From NCBI GenBank assembly GCA_000499405.2, contig HG738137.1, positions 22,282,603 through 22,346,602 on the forward strand: a stretch of 64,000 bases of DNA. The letters are read 5' to 3'. Position 1 is the first letter of the stretch. Each line of letters begins with the position of its first letter. The notes beneath the pieces are model-generated. The model searched no databases. It saw nothing but the letters and a program-made list of their open reading frames with translations, and had not been told where the DNA came from. The DNA comes from Onchocerca volvulus. Taxonomy: Eukaryota; Nematoda; Chromadorea; Rhabditida; Onchocercidae. Position numbers and translations under genes: made by a program. This document shows, piece by piece, positions 44,911 to 58,500 of this stretch.

Positions 44911-47900
44911 TCACCGAAACAATCTTTCATCAAGAAACATTTTGAGTATCGTCTTCTTTGAATCAAGCAGTTCTTTAGCCCATTCGAGATCAATCACTGT
45001 GATATCACTAAATGAAAATAAAAAATGCTACTAGAATATAGAACTTATAGAGAATGCAAAATAAAAAAAGAGACTTAAAGAATCAAATAGATGCTAAACT
45101 ATTCAGTTCTTACTTTTAAAAGAAACATGAGATAACTTTGCAACATTTCAGCATTAATTTTCATTAGGCTACAAAGAAGTAAACAGGAAAGTTACCGCGC
45201 ATATAATTCATTTGTTCGAACGAGATCTGTGAAAATAAAGGCCGTTGGTCGTGAACGAGATAAACAAGAGGAAGGATGAATTTTTAGTGAGGTTTCAGGT
45301 GATATTAATAAACTGTAACGATCCTGTGATCTCTCATAAGCACAAGCATTCATGAAAAGACCTTGGCAAAGCGTCTTTCTGAAAGAATGGTATTATTCAG
45401 CAAACCATGATTGACCCAGTTTTCCGTCTCATTCAAATTTTTCTTTTCTTTCCACCTCTGTTTTCAAAATTTTCCATTTGATGCTATTATATTTTTAATG
45501 AACTGCTTTATTTCGCTTTTCTTTTTGTCTTTTGAGAACAAATTTCAAGTCTCCTTTTTCTCGATCATTTAATTAACTTATGTATGAATTTTTCTTTTCT
45601 CTGTATTATTTAAAAGTCAAAGATCACCTGAGTTTGTTAGTATCGGTACCACACGAACGAAAACTCAGTGAGTTTTTTGAGCAAATGTCGCGCAATTGTT
45701 TCCGAATTTTGAAAACAGTATTAAGTATTCGTTGATGGACATGATTTGCTTCGCACCATTCCTTAATAAATATTTTAAAAAACATTTTTGGGATAGGAAT
45801 AAAAGATAGTAAAACAACAACAGATATGATTTAAAAAATTATGCAAGTCGGTTTTAGTTTCCATTAAAATCTTCAGATACAGTCCGATTAAAAATTTCAG
45901 TCTACATCTCAGAATGTATGCACACTTCAGATATTGGAAAAAATTTCCTGTAATTAAATGCAATGTTCGACAATCAGAAAAAATGCCACGATTAAAAAAT
46001 GGATTTACACGATATAAATACTAATAGCTCAAATGGAGAGTCGAAACAAGCACGTTAAAAAATACATATACAAAGAGCATAAAAACACCGAAATAAAAAA
46101 AAGAAAAACTTAAGAATATATTAATTACCTCTAACTTCTTCTCTTTTCGAGCTAAACGATATCCTCGATAAATATTCAACAGAGTGCAATGATCACCTTC
46201 GGGTGCTTCAAATTTACGCCTGGATAAATTTGTTTGTTCACGATCTATTGTTGAACTGACGAACACGGAATCAGTAGACATAAATGCTACAATTGTTAGA
46301 ACTTCTTCTAAGCAATCATTCTGTGAGGCTGCTATTAGAGCACTGCAATTAAACAATATCAATTTTTGAAACATGCAAAATATTAGGAGGACAATTTCAA
46401 AAAGGATTAATGAATTTTCAAAACTCAAAATAACTGCCATAAGTAAATCACTTACCGAGCAAAAGCTGGATCAACCGGAAATGATGATAGCTTTGTGCCC
46501 ATTTCAGTGAGTCGCAATCTCCCTTTCTCATCAGGTCCCTTCACTGCATCCAATAAGCGAAGATGTTTTTCAGCAGCTTCTAGTCCCTCCTTTTTTGGAT
46601 TTGAAATCAAAGCCAATGATTTTGTTCGCCGTAAACCAATACGCAGTAGTTCGAGCAATACCTAGAATAAATAACACAATGGAAATTAAGTATCTAATAT
46701 TAATTTACGCAAAACTTCAATCTATTGTTCAAATTACGTAATTTTGTTGGACACTAAAGATAACTTCTAACTGAAGCAAGAGATTCCAATTTCTTTTGAA
46801 ATAAATGAATTTCAATACTCAAGTTTTCAGCCTTTCCTTTCCACCATTCCAGATATTGATCGGATCATTTCCTACTGATTTATAACACGTAAATCTATTC
46901 CTTTGATTCAATTGTAAAAATAAACACTTAAAAGTAAAAACTGTCCTCGAAGCTCCAAAAATACTTTTTGATAAATTTTACCACTGCTAAATTTGACCGC
47001 AAAATTTCAGGAACTGTCGCTTTGGACAATGAATGAAAATGTTGTTCCGAATACAGGCGATAGCACTTGCCGGGTGCTTCACGTCCAGCACGACCAGCAC
47101 GTTGGGTTGCTGAACATTGTGAAATACTTTCAACAAGAAGAATATCGATATGACGATCCGGAAGAAAGGTTCTAAACAGAATTTAAAAAAAAAAATTTAT
47201 CCTTAGTGGATTCTGAAAATGAATAAAAAGGACAGTTGGATCTGAATTAAAGAATTCGCGCGCTTTCGGAAAAACTAGAAGGAATATGAGATTTGAATTC
47301 AGCTTAAATCAAATAAATTGCTCAGTGATAGTTTTACTTTTTCTTAAATGCATTTAGAGATCTTCAAGTAAATAATAATGTACTATGAGTCTTAATACAA
47401 AATAATAATGTATATATGAATCTTGATAAAAAATAAAAATATTTTCCCCTGAAATTAACGAACAAAAAGTAGTAAAAATAAAAAGCCTCAATTAAAGCTC
47501 ACTTCACTTTTATTTTTCCACTATCAACAATAATTCGTACACCGGGTATGGTAATAGATGTTTCAGCTATATTCGTTGCAAAAATAATTTTTCGTGTGCA
47601 CTGGAAACAGAAAATGAATTTTAACAACAATTTCAATTTTCTTTAAAAAATAATTTTCTTCATTCTACCTACCTATTAGCGATATGAACTAATAGAAAGA
47701 TTGATATAATCTGTATTTATGGTAACCAATGGATAAGTTAAATAGTAAAGATGGAATCAAAAAAAAAAATATAGTCTTGTCATAGCATTATAGACTAACT
47801 ATAACTAGTCGCGATGGCAAAATTTACTATAATTATTTGAAGCTCTGTTTCGAGTTCGCTCAATGGAATCTCAATTCGGTAACAAATTTTAATGACTTAA

Positions 47901-50761
47901 AATCTTACTGGTGAATTAGCCGGTTCAAAAATCCGCATTTGTGCCGATGGTGGAAGACCAGCATAGAGTGGAAGGACTATCAAACCACCAGTCAGAAATC
48001 TTGAGGCTTCCTGCACTTTCTTGCAAGCTGTTTCAATTTCTTCCTGTCCAGTTAAGAATGCCAACACATCGGAGCTGAAAACAAAAATGCATTCAGTAAA
48101 ATTCAGATTTAAAATTAATAAAGAATAGAAGTAGAAAAAAAAGATAACGGATTTACTGTAAAAGAATCAATATATCTTGGTCTTTCCTCTGATAAAAAAA
48201 TGAATTGATTTAATAGATTTCCAAAAATCATTTCAAAAGAATTCACCTCAGTGGTTCAGTACGATGAATTTGCAAAACTGTTGCCAAAACATTGAACACA
48301 TAATCATCATCTTTTTTATCCAATGAATTTGCATAAAAAATCTGCAAAAAGAATTTCATCATAAGAACTACATTTCGAAGAGTAGCGAAGTAGCGAAGAG
48401 TTTCTTCCCGAACAATACTAGAATTTACTTTCTTTATGGTGAGAACTGAATTTGATGCAATATTCTCTACAAACAACGATTACGGTTCAATCAATTCTAG
48501 CTTATCTCGAAGTTGCTAAGTTTGACTGCATATTTTTACATGCTGCAGGCAGTATTTTTCCACTTTTTCTAAATAGCGACGAAAATAACATTCCACAGAA
48601 AATTCTCAAATGAAAAAATGAATCCTCATTGTTCTTACTTCGACTGGATAGGTTCTTCCTTGTACAATATATATTGGTGCATTATCAAAATATTCCGAAA
48701 AAACATTAGTTTCTAATGTAGCTGACATGATAATAATCTAAAATTAGAGGTTAATAAATGTGCAATTCTGAAAATTTTCGAGATAAATTAATTTTAACTG
48801 CAAACGACAAAACGTAAAAAAGACCACGAATGTCAAGAATTAGCAAATAATGAAATTAATAACCAACTCAACTTCAATGGATTGGATGTACCTAAACGCT
48901 GCTTATAGCAGAGCTTCAATAAGTATAATAAAACATCTGTATGAACGGAACGCTCATGCGCTTCATCAACAATTATAACGGAATAATGTGTGAGCAATGA
49001 ATCATAAAATGTCTCGCGTAAAAAGATACCATCAGTGCCGTAAACAATCTTGGTTTCACTACTTGTGGTATTTTCGAACCTTACTTTGTAGGCAACCTGA
49101 AATTTATTTCTTGTCTATTTCCTGTTCATTATTTCATATTTTTTATCTACAACACTAATATTTACTAGATTAGCTTGGACAAATTTTTAATTTTTAGCGT
49201 GCATTTTATTGTTAAATATAATACTGATGTTACGAAGCAAAATTTATAAACAATAATATTTTATCTTCAGCAAGGCTATAATATGGATCAGTCAGTAACA
49301 ATTCTGACTTGTTATTTCTTTTCAAAAAAAATAAACAAATTATTAACTTTCCTCATGCTTCTTTTCTGTTTTGCTATTTGTTGAAGGAAAAAATTTTTTA
49401 TCTGTTTATGTTTCAGTTTTATATAGTTAAATAATAACATTCATTGTGTTTCTGCAAATATAAGTATTACTTGTATAAAATAATTTTACCACTTCACCAA
49501 GATTTGCATTCATTTCCAAAGCGACACGTCTCGCAAGAGTAATTGCAGCAACACGTCGTGGCTGTGTAATAGCCAAAAGACCACTGCCAATTAAACCCTC
49601 ATTATAACAAATCTGAATATTGATCAGAATTAGTTCAGTTTAGATATCTCAAAAGTTGGCGATATTGCGAACTGGATAAGATTTACGAAGGCTAAAAATC
49701 TTGACCGTTTAAATAGTCGATTACATGGCTTTATTTCGATAATACGTAGATCATCTTTAACAATTGTTTAAAGAAGCAATATATGGTTGCTGTTCGAAAA
49801 AACTTAATATTTTTTTCCTAATCAAATAACCTACGTGTCAGATTTTTTGAAAGAATTGTCAATTTAAAATCATGAATTTTCCTTCTAGGCGCTAACTGTT
49901 ATGTAAAGTTAAGTTTCGAATAGTTGGCTGAAATGCGCTTTGAATTTGTATTTTTAGATAGATATTAGTATTTAAATATATCTATCTAAACAAATACCCT
50001 ATTTAATTTTCGTGATATTACGTATAGTTTTAAAATCATATCCAGCCAATGAATTACTAAAACTATCTAGACTTCATTTTAAGCATGTTTTAATATCACA
50101 AACAACCTGGGGAATTTGCGTGCTTTTACCACTTCCAGTTTCACCAACAATGACTGATATGCCATTTGTTCTTATCACTTCTGCTAGCTGTAAATGAACT
50201 CCATCGACTGGTAATTTCTCGCGACGAAATTTTTTCTGAACAAACAAATTAAAATTACAAGTACTATAATTTGAAATTATTTAATAAGACTGGAAGTACT
50301 GAAGGTAGATGAGGTCGTAATATATGAAATCGCACACAGCAGCTTAGAAAAATACTGCTGTAAGCATTCTAGCAATGCGTAGTATTATCTTTGAAAAATA
50401 GAGTTTCTACATGTATAACTATTCTTAACACTTCGTAGTTACAGTATCAAGCCCTCTTAATGTAATAATCCGAATTGAAGGCAGATTTTTGATTTGGAAA
50501 CTGATACTAACCTCTAATATCAGGAATAATTTCTCAAGCTATTTTGCGATATTTCATCAGAATTGAAGTATCAATTAAACAATTCCCTTATTGTTCTTAA
50601 TTTATTAATAGTTGATACAGTTTAAGAAATGACCGCAGAAGAAGTACATTCTGTAACAATCAATCATAGTTCAAATATATAGGCAAATAGAAGGAGCTGA
50701 CCTTAGCTACAGCACATCGATCACCGTAATATGCATTTTGTTTATGCTCATTCCTGCTCAT
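44911..50761 (-). CDS. DHX33: DEAH-box RNA helicase, DHX33-like
   Basis: ATP-dependent RNA helicase; family members act in ribosome biogenesis and RNA sensing. Fourteen minus-strand exons: 50702-50761, 50107-50235, 49499-49612, 48872-49096, 48639-48737, 48247-48341, 47909-48074, 47503-47600, 46982-47171, 46456-46661, 46129-46342, 45628-45761, 45196-45378 and 44911-45007, 669 residues (human DHX33 about 707). Motifs: GETGSGKST (51-59), [12 protein letters not shown] (145-148), [32 protein letters not shown], then the winged-helix and OB regions with [30 protein letters not shown] and [12 protein letters not shown]. Resemblance to DHX33 in the C-terminal half favours it over DHX8/DHX15. A likely acceptor lies 21 bases before the ATG. 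The junction of exons 4 and 5 (48872 to 48737) lacks a GT donor in the needed phase: the reading frame wants ...CCATTGAAG then ATTATTATC. Confidence 0.93.
47371..47430. repeat. tandem repeat of ~31 bp in DHX33 intron
   Basis: Two adjacent copies of aataataatgta..atga(g/a)tctt(a/g)ata start at about 47370 and 47400. It is a minor intronic duplication. Confidence 0.6.
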
Positions 50762-52079
50762 ATCTACTGTTTCCCGTTAATCCTGCAATTTTTAAGAAAA
50801 AAAAGTAATTACAACTATGGAATAATCATAGCTAAAGTTAAAGCTCAATGATGATTTTCGATAAAATTTTTAAGGTTTAAGAAAAATAGAATTATGATGG
50901 GATAGAATAAAAAATATCGGATCAAGTGATGAGTAATAATGAGATAATATTACAGATGGGAAGTTCTCCCATATACACTTAACAGTCATTATCAGTAATC
51001 CTGAAATTGCATCTAAGAAGGCTACATTAGTACCATCGAATCCTAAAATGATTCCTTGCATTTTCAAATAATCACATTTGCAAGCAATCATTTTGAAACT
51101 TTCCTGATCAAAAATAGCAGCCTTTTAATCAGCTGATTTTTGAAGCACGTGGCAAGCGAGTGAGATGGGCGGTGACTCATGGGTTGCGAAATCAGTAGTC
51201 CTACTCTCTCGTCACTTTTGAATCTCTGCCAGCTAAAGGAGCGGTGAGGGATGGAGTTTGGTCGGTGGTCGGTTCTTGTCGAAGGCTTTCCGTTTTCTAT
51301 TTTCACTTGTGCAGGTCGGTCGGGAGGGTGCGGGGTGAATTATCGATTGAATTGATCGAATTTTGATTCAATAGTTGTCAAAATTTTTGATCTTTTCTGG
51401 CTTTCATTTACTAATATTTGTGTGCATTTAAAGCGGAAAATTTCATTTATACTAGTTTATCAATTAGAATAATGATTAGTGATAGTAGTAGTGGTATATG
51501 GAGTTGATAATTAGAAATGTCTTATCCAGCACTTGAAAAACTTTAAGACATTGGAAGTTAACATTATCGAAATATTCGTCGAATTCATCCATCCATTAGC
51601 TATGTTCGTTTAGTTAAACTGATCATTTAAATTTGGACTTTTTTGCTGGTCAATATTATTTTTGGTCTTACTCTGCATTTTCTTCTGCTTTTGTTCTTTA
51701 TTATGGAAATAGGGGAACTATATTTGTTCTGGCAACAGTAAAGTAAATATTGATTACTTGCATTTTCAATAGTATTGTTTAACAATCGTTTATAGCAGAA
51801 AGTAGTTATAGGATTCAGTTAGCTTAATTTATAACACATTATGTTTTCTTGTATTTCGAAAAAGATAGGGCATTCAACTGAAGATTTATCATCAATAGTG
51901 AAATTTATTAAAAATAGTCAAATCAGTAAAGCAAGAAACTATATTCTTTTTAAATTAATGTTCAAGGCTTGGAATTTTTTTCTTTAGTCAGACGACTAAA
52001 GAAAGTTTCGTCAGTTTCCATTAAAATAATTCAACTCTCAAGTCTTATGCTTATTTTTTCAGATTGAAAGCTGTGATAT
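50762..52079. promoter_or_regulatory. divergent promoter between DHX33 and bZIP gene
   Basis: The two genes point away from each other. About 51140-51345 is distinctly richer in G and C than its surroundings. It contains an E-box CACGTG (51146-51151), an AP-1/bZIP site TGACTCA (51173-51179) and GGTCGGTCGGGAGGG-type sequence. A splice acceptor at 52061-52062 precedes the bZIP ATG by 17 bases, so a 5' UTR exon or spliced leader is expected. ORFs here have no coding support. Confidence 0.5.
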
Positions 52080-53817
52080 ATGCTTGCTTGGGATTTCAGT
52101 GATACTGGAACAAAATTGTCAAAAATGTCAAAAAATATTGAAACTATAGAGAATCTATTAAATAGTGGCACTTGTGAAAGTCGCTATTCTATGAATACCA
52201 AAACTTTCGAAGGGCGAAATCGTCTTAAAACAGTTACAGATGGTGTTATACAACCAGTTGATCGACAAGTACTTTTTTTTCTTAATTCAGTAGCTTTTCT
52301 TTGCATAAATTTGTTCTCCATGTTAAATTTCTCATGATGTATAGGTTTGTTGCTGTTCTCTCAAGCTCTGATGGATTTGGTAGCGAATTTTTAACTGTTC
52401 TTATTCTCATGCTGATTTTTTTCTACTTATGATTATTTATTAATATCTTTTGTTTAGGGTTATGTGAAAGTGCTTATTTACCATATTATGTAGTGAAATT
52501 AAAGGAATAACTGATCAGAAAAAAAGTTGATTTTGTTGTAGCGTGATAATTTCAGGATTCGCTAATACTTTGTCAGCAGTTGCAAGAACAAGACGGTTTT
52601 GACTTTATGGATCAGAGCATGGATCTGACCCCTTATTTAAGGGATCTTCGAGGGATAGATGATAATGAAGATCTGGAGCCCGTTATCGATAAACAAAGAG
52701 TACTTGAACATGACATACGAATGCAACATGGCATTTATGGGTCTACTACTCAATATGCAGATTTTGCAGATTTGACAAGCATTGGTAAGTATGACGGTTA
52801 TTGCATTTTGATTTATATCATTTTATGTTCAATATTATATAAACATGTTTAGGAAAGAGTCATAATGAATTTGATTTTGGAATATATTTGTGATATATAA
52901 ACATGTTTGTTACAGAAAAGAATTGTAAATGAATTTAGTTTGTTATTGATTGTTAGGATTGGAAGTTTATAGAAATTCCAGAATTCAGAATTGGAGTAAA
53001 ATTTAATAGAATTAGAACTGATTTTTCCAGAGATAGGTTCACAATTTTGCTTCTACTAGATATTTCAGCGGAAGCTATAAAATCTGACAGATGCTTGGAT
53101 GATTCATTGGTTGTAGTTCCAGAAACGTCTGGTTTTGGAACAACTTTTCAGCCAGTGAAAATGGAAATAATAAATAGCGAAGAAATGAAAGGAGAACAAG
53201 AAACTCGGCCGACAATATCTGTGAAGAAGGATACATCAGAAGAAGTCGAAATTTCTTTTGTACCAACTATCAAACCTAGAAAATATTCACTGAAGCCGGA
53301 AGTAAGTTTACATTTCTTCAGTTTACGAGCTTTTTGTCAACTTTAAAATTCATATTCATAGAATAAAAAATATCATTAAGTTAATAAATGAATTAATCGA
53401 ATATAGTTTCTTACATTGAAATAGAGAATTGATTCATATACGGATTTCCATCTTAATTTGTTGGAGATTTAATCAGTTGATATTTCATCTTTTTGTGAAT
53501 TAATAAATATTGAATTACAGGCAGAAAAAAAAAATCCGTTATATCGACTGAAACGTGAAAAAAACAACGATGCAGTAAGACGATCGCGTACTAAAGCGAA
53601 ACAGCAACAAAAAATGAAAGATGAGCAAATCAGACAACTTCAGTGTCAAATTACCGAATTCGGTAAGTTGGTAAATATCAAAGATGAGCAAATCGTGAGT
53701 CTTGAACATTCAATTCATGATATGAAAGAAGAAAATCGGAGTTTACGCGTCGAAAATATGCGACTGAAGAGTGAATTATATCAGGCAAAAAAGCGGTGCT
53801 CTGTTCGAATTGCTTAA
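52080..53817 (+). CDS. C/EBP-like bZIP transcription factor
   Basis: Nuclear DNA-binding regulator. Four exons: 52080-52268, 52556-52784, 53069-53301 and 53521-53817, giving 315 residues. The C-terminal bZIP has the basic region YRLKREKNNDAVRRSRTKAK (about 225-244), whose N-N-x-A-V-R-R-S-R core is the C/EBP signature, followed by a leucine-zipper coiled coil (IRQLQCQITEF, IVSLEHSIHDM, LRVENMRLKSEL). The N-terminal two thirds is acidic, with an aromatic/acidic patch (FDFMDQSMDLTPYLRDL) that may be an activation domain. An in-frame TGA two codons upstream supports the start. C. elegans candidates are CEBP-1, CEBP-2 or ZIP-4; I cannot choose. Exon 3 has two in-frame acceptors nine bases apart (exon start 53060 or 53069). 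Confidence 0.9.
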
Positions 53818-55599
53818 TCTGGTGCTTGTTGATTGAAATTAGATATTGGTCATTTTCTCCATTTTAGAAGAGATAATTCATGTTTTTTGTAAATCTTTTT
53901 TTTCTCTTTTTTTTTTTTTGCTGCACTATTTAGCTATATTTTTCGGAGTAAAAGTGCATTGGTCTTTGTCTGCATGAAATAGTTTGTGAAATATCTTTAT
54001 AAGAAAAAAAAATAGCAAGATACCTTAATTCTTCAGAAGATTTCTTTTTAAAAGAAATCATTTCGTTCCGAATCATGATCATTCACTCTAAATTAAACTC
54101 TTATCGTAATATTGTTTAATATTCTGCTCTCTTATCTAGTTAATTTTATTTTTTATCGCAGATTATTCTATTGTAGCACTGTCTAATATTTTGTTATCTA
54201 GTTAATTTTATTTGTTATCATAGATTATTCGTATATTCTTATTTTGTTTTAAAAAATTACGAAGTGATAGAAATGTGATTTTTGTTTTCATCGACATTAA
54301 GATTTATATATGTTTTTGTTCACAGAACAAATTATTTCTCGCTACCAGATTTATAGCGTAATGCAATTCCATAATTGCGGCAAGCACTGATTTGTTTTTC
54401 TTGCATAGTTGTTTTTGGAATTTCTGGTTGTAGTCTTCTTCAATTCAATAGGTTCGGGTTGTTGTTGCCGGTTAAATTGTTGGAATGTTGATATTGATTT
54501 TCTTTTTTTCTTTTTTTTGAAATTCAAACAATCTTAATTAAGTAGCACATATTGTTTAATAGACATAAATGTTTCCGTTGGCCAAGACATATTGCTTCAG
54601 TTCCTTAATTTGATGGAATTCACAAATAATCAATCCCTTAATTGAATGAAGTTTAAAATTTATCAGCTCTTCGAAATAAGCACACAACTACATATTCTAT
54701 ATAAGTTTCTTGTGAATGCATAACTTGTAGCGAACACAGTAGCAAATGAGAACTTCAGAAAGGGTTAAATTTTAGACTGTGACTTGTGGAATCGAAAACA
54801 TAACTCATTTGTTGATGTTACGAAAGCGATAACCTCTGTTCTCCTTGATTCCCAGATTTATCGTACTTGTTTTCTTAGAATTATTATTATGATTCTTTTC
54901 AAATCGACCAATTCTCATGAGGCAGTATTATCATAAGTTATTTTATTTTACAGATATGAAAATAATGCCAAAAGCTTTAAAAGAAGGACATTAATGGTTC
55001 GGCAGGCAAACTTTACAAAGATAAAAGGAGATTTAGGAAAGGACGAGAAGCATACATGACAGTGTGAAAGACGAAAGAATATTCACAAAACATTTCATGA
55101 AGATCAATAGTTCCAAAAAATTCAAAAAGGGATCAGTTTCATGAGGGAGAATATAAACTATAATTTATTTTTATCTACTGGATATAAGAGAAAGGGATCG
55201 CACAAATGTTTCCAAACAAAAAGATGATTAGGAATTTATTGAATCGAAATATCTCTCGTGTTTCATGCATCTTTACTATTTACTTTTAAGCGATTTTTAT
55301 GTATTTCTATACATTTTTATTTTATCATAATACATAAAAAGACAAATCTTGATTCTGCAATATTTGCAGTGAGTCTTGGAAAAAAAATTCTGCTCTTTTC
55401 ATTCATTTAGGTATTTCCGATGATTGAACTGTAAAATTCTAGAGAAAAGACACTTAAAAAATCACTTTTTTATATGAAAACACCAATTTTAGATTTATTT
55501 CCGCACTGAATTATCACATCATTTTTAGTAATTGCTTATCTGTATAACATCCCATAACCTGCTTAAGCAGAACATTTTTTCACTACTCAGTTCACAACA
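53818..55599. other. convergent 3' intergenic, 1.8 kb
   Basis: Contains the bZIP and DDI1 3' UTRs. A minus-strand polyadenylation signal candidate (AATAAA read in reverse at about 55493-55498) lies about 105 bases past the DDI1 stop. A tandem repeat sits at 54132-54230. No gene seen. Confidence 0.5.
54132..54230. repeat. direct repeat, 37-bp core, 62-bp period
   Basis: The block 54132-54168 (ttatctagttaattttattt...gattattc) recurs at 54194-54230 with few changes, and the bases before each copy (taatatt) also match. It is a tandem duplication in the bZIP 3' region. Confidence 0.75.
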
Positions 55600-58500
55600 T
55601 CACTGCCTAGCAAATAAATTCGCAGCCGCCGCTTCGACGTCATTTCCACACTGTATAAGCATTGCACGAGCTGTTGCTTCTTCAAAACCAAGTGCCATCA
55701 GTGAAGCCAATTTTGCGCTATCTACTTCCACTACAAAGAGAATTATCGTTTTCTGAGAACTGGAATTAATATATACAATGGTAAGAAAAAAAAAATTGAG
55801 ATCATTTATAATCTAGAACAAATGCCTAATTCTTGAACTAAAACTGGCGAATGCTTTTCAATCTTAATTTAACTGGAATTTTATGAGAAATACCATTTGC
55901 ACTAGTGGAATCTACGATTCCGAGTCGCTCCAGATTTCTTTGTGGAACTTCTGAGTCTGGTAGAAAATGTGTAACTGCTGATTCACCGAATCTATAAATC
56001 ATTTTTTTAGCCTAGTATAAAACTTCACATGATTAAAGAGAAACGTCGAATACAGCTTGACGATAAATGATATGGCTTTTAAATCGTTTCTTACATATTT
56101 TTCATTTTTCCTTATACTTAAATATTTGCAGTCTGAATTATTTCATTTAATTGAAACCGGCAATGTCAAAAATATTTTAATATTTGAACATAAAGAATTC
56201 TTTCACCGTAAACTATTGTCTTGTAAATTAATAACACAACGATGTCGTTTAAGAATGTCGAGACCAAGTAAAACATCAATATCACGATTTGCCAGAACAT
56301 CGAAATTACATGAGAAGAATTGCTCTTCAATTTGAACTTGGCCTGAAATATAAAATAATGATATACAAATACAAATATAATAGCGCATTCTTTTATTATG
56401 CAAGCTTTGATTAATATTGGAATATAATAAAAGAAAAGTTACCGCTTACATGCATGTATTTTTCCTAATAACTGTTGAGCGCCACCAACTCCATGCACCG
56501 TTGCTTGAAATCTCTTATCCACTAAGTGCATCAAATTACAACGCTGAGCGATGGAATCAGACAATATGGATACTTGTGCTCCTGCGAATGTGAATTTTTT
56601 CATTTCGACTTTTTATTTTTGAGTTTAAACTTGGTCTCATAATCGTAATAAAAAGTACTAAAAAGAAAATCTTAGCAAATCGAAGATTTATTGTAAAACA
56701 ATACTTCATTTTACAATTACGATTATAAGATCACTTCAACCTATTACAAGAGATTGAAATATTTATTACTTTAACATACCTGAATCCACGAATGCTTTTA
56801 CTTCGACCCCATTTATTTTCATTTTGATGAACAACATTGTTACAGGTATATAAGCTTCGGGCATATGCTCCATTGCAAACTGATGCGAAAAATCGATGTT
56901 TTCACGTTGAATTTGTTCGGCAATCAGTCGTTGTCCTTCAGCATTTGTTGGATCAAGCATTGCTCGTTCTCGAGCAAAGGCACGTTCTCGTTCGGCAATA
57001 TATTTCGATTTGAACATATCTATAACAGAATCATTATCAATTATGTAAGAATTATGGATAGAATTATTCCTATGTATCATCTCAAAATATCTCAATATTT
57101 ACCAGCATAGTTGGCACAAAACAATCACATAAATGAAAACTGAAAACGAAGGGATATTTCATTTCACGATACAATTTTATGGTATCAAACATATAGCTAT
57201 GAAACTAATAACTGATACACTGCCCAAATAAAAAAGCCTTTCCCAAGTGAGGATCAGCACGAAGAAATTAAAATATGCTTTCATATATTTCTTCCCCATT
57301 TTCATTTTTAACGTGCTGAACTTCTCCACTGTACAAAAGAACATTATGATAAAGAAAACTATAGGATAAAGAACCCCATGCATTATGAAACTTTTTTCCT
57401 CAGATAATTATTAAAATTGAACAGATGTCTCAATTATATATTGGATCTTTTACCAAAATTATTTTGTTCGACTGCAGCAATTAAATCTGGCATAACATTA
57501 CGCAAACGATCACGATATTCTGCGCTATTTCTGAGTCCATTGAAAAGCGTATGAAGCTAAAAAAGAAACAACTAACAGGTGATTAGTAGCAAAAATTAAC
57601 ATTTTAATTCCAAGCCGTTTTAGTAGTTTTGAACCAGAATAAAATTTTTTTTCTTTTTAAAATTCCTAATTTTCTAAATTCTTAATGATGGAAACTGGAT
57701 TAGATCAAAAATATTGGTAAAGCTCTTTACCAATTTATATCTCTATCGATTCAAAAGAATTATTTTCTACGGTAATAAAGATAATGCCAACATTTATTAG
57801 AAGCAATATTACGAATGAAATGGATGTAAGGTATTATTTTTATAATAAAATTGCACTTTTAGATAGTGCATAGAGTATAACGATAATAAAATCTAACTTG
57901 AACAAGATCGTCGTTTTTCAAATCACTATTATCACGATGCATTTTATCTTGTGGCACTCTGATCGACTTTACTAAATCAGCAATCATCGCATTCGAATAT
58001 TGTGGTTGTCTGGAAGATGATGTTGGTTTGTTTGTTACTAGCATAATTATATCATTATTATATATTTTCCAATCCTGCAAAAAGATGTCATGAATAAATT
58101 TCCTGAAAAGTTTGGTATTTTCGTATTTATATTTGTTGCTAACATGAAATATAGGCCTAATATAAATGAACAATAATTTGTTCATGTAAAATGAATCCAT
58201 ATTTTTTATAGAACCAGAACAACTGAATTCATTTCTTTCTCTTCCAGTAAGATTAACTGATAGCTTATTAGCATAAATAATAAATCCACATTTCTAAAAT
58301 GTAATACTTTTCGAAATAAATTTTATATTGGAGAGAATAAAGAAACCAGAATTACCCTGGTCTGTTAAAATGGGACTCAAAAACCTTTAAAACAATATTT
58401 CCGTAAATTACTGGAAGTTAATTCATCAAATATCATCAAATAATCTGCTTGTTGGTAACTGTCAAATTTTGTTAATCTATTATCATTTGATTAAAACCAA

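Noticed and set aside
46993..47175. 60-codon + strand ORF
   Set aside because: Antisense of the DHX33 exon that encodes QRAGRAGR.
50870..51306. Two adjacent minus-strand ORFs (MIACKC... and MKIENG...)
   Set aside because: They lie in the divergent promoter, are not joined to DHX33 by a usable splice, and resemble no family. At most they are 5' UTR sequence.
56207..57019. Retroviral-like aspartyl protease signature
   Set aside because: Flanking ubiquitin-like and UBA domains show this is the cellular DDI1 gene, not an endogenous retroelement.
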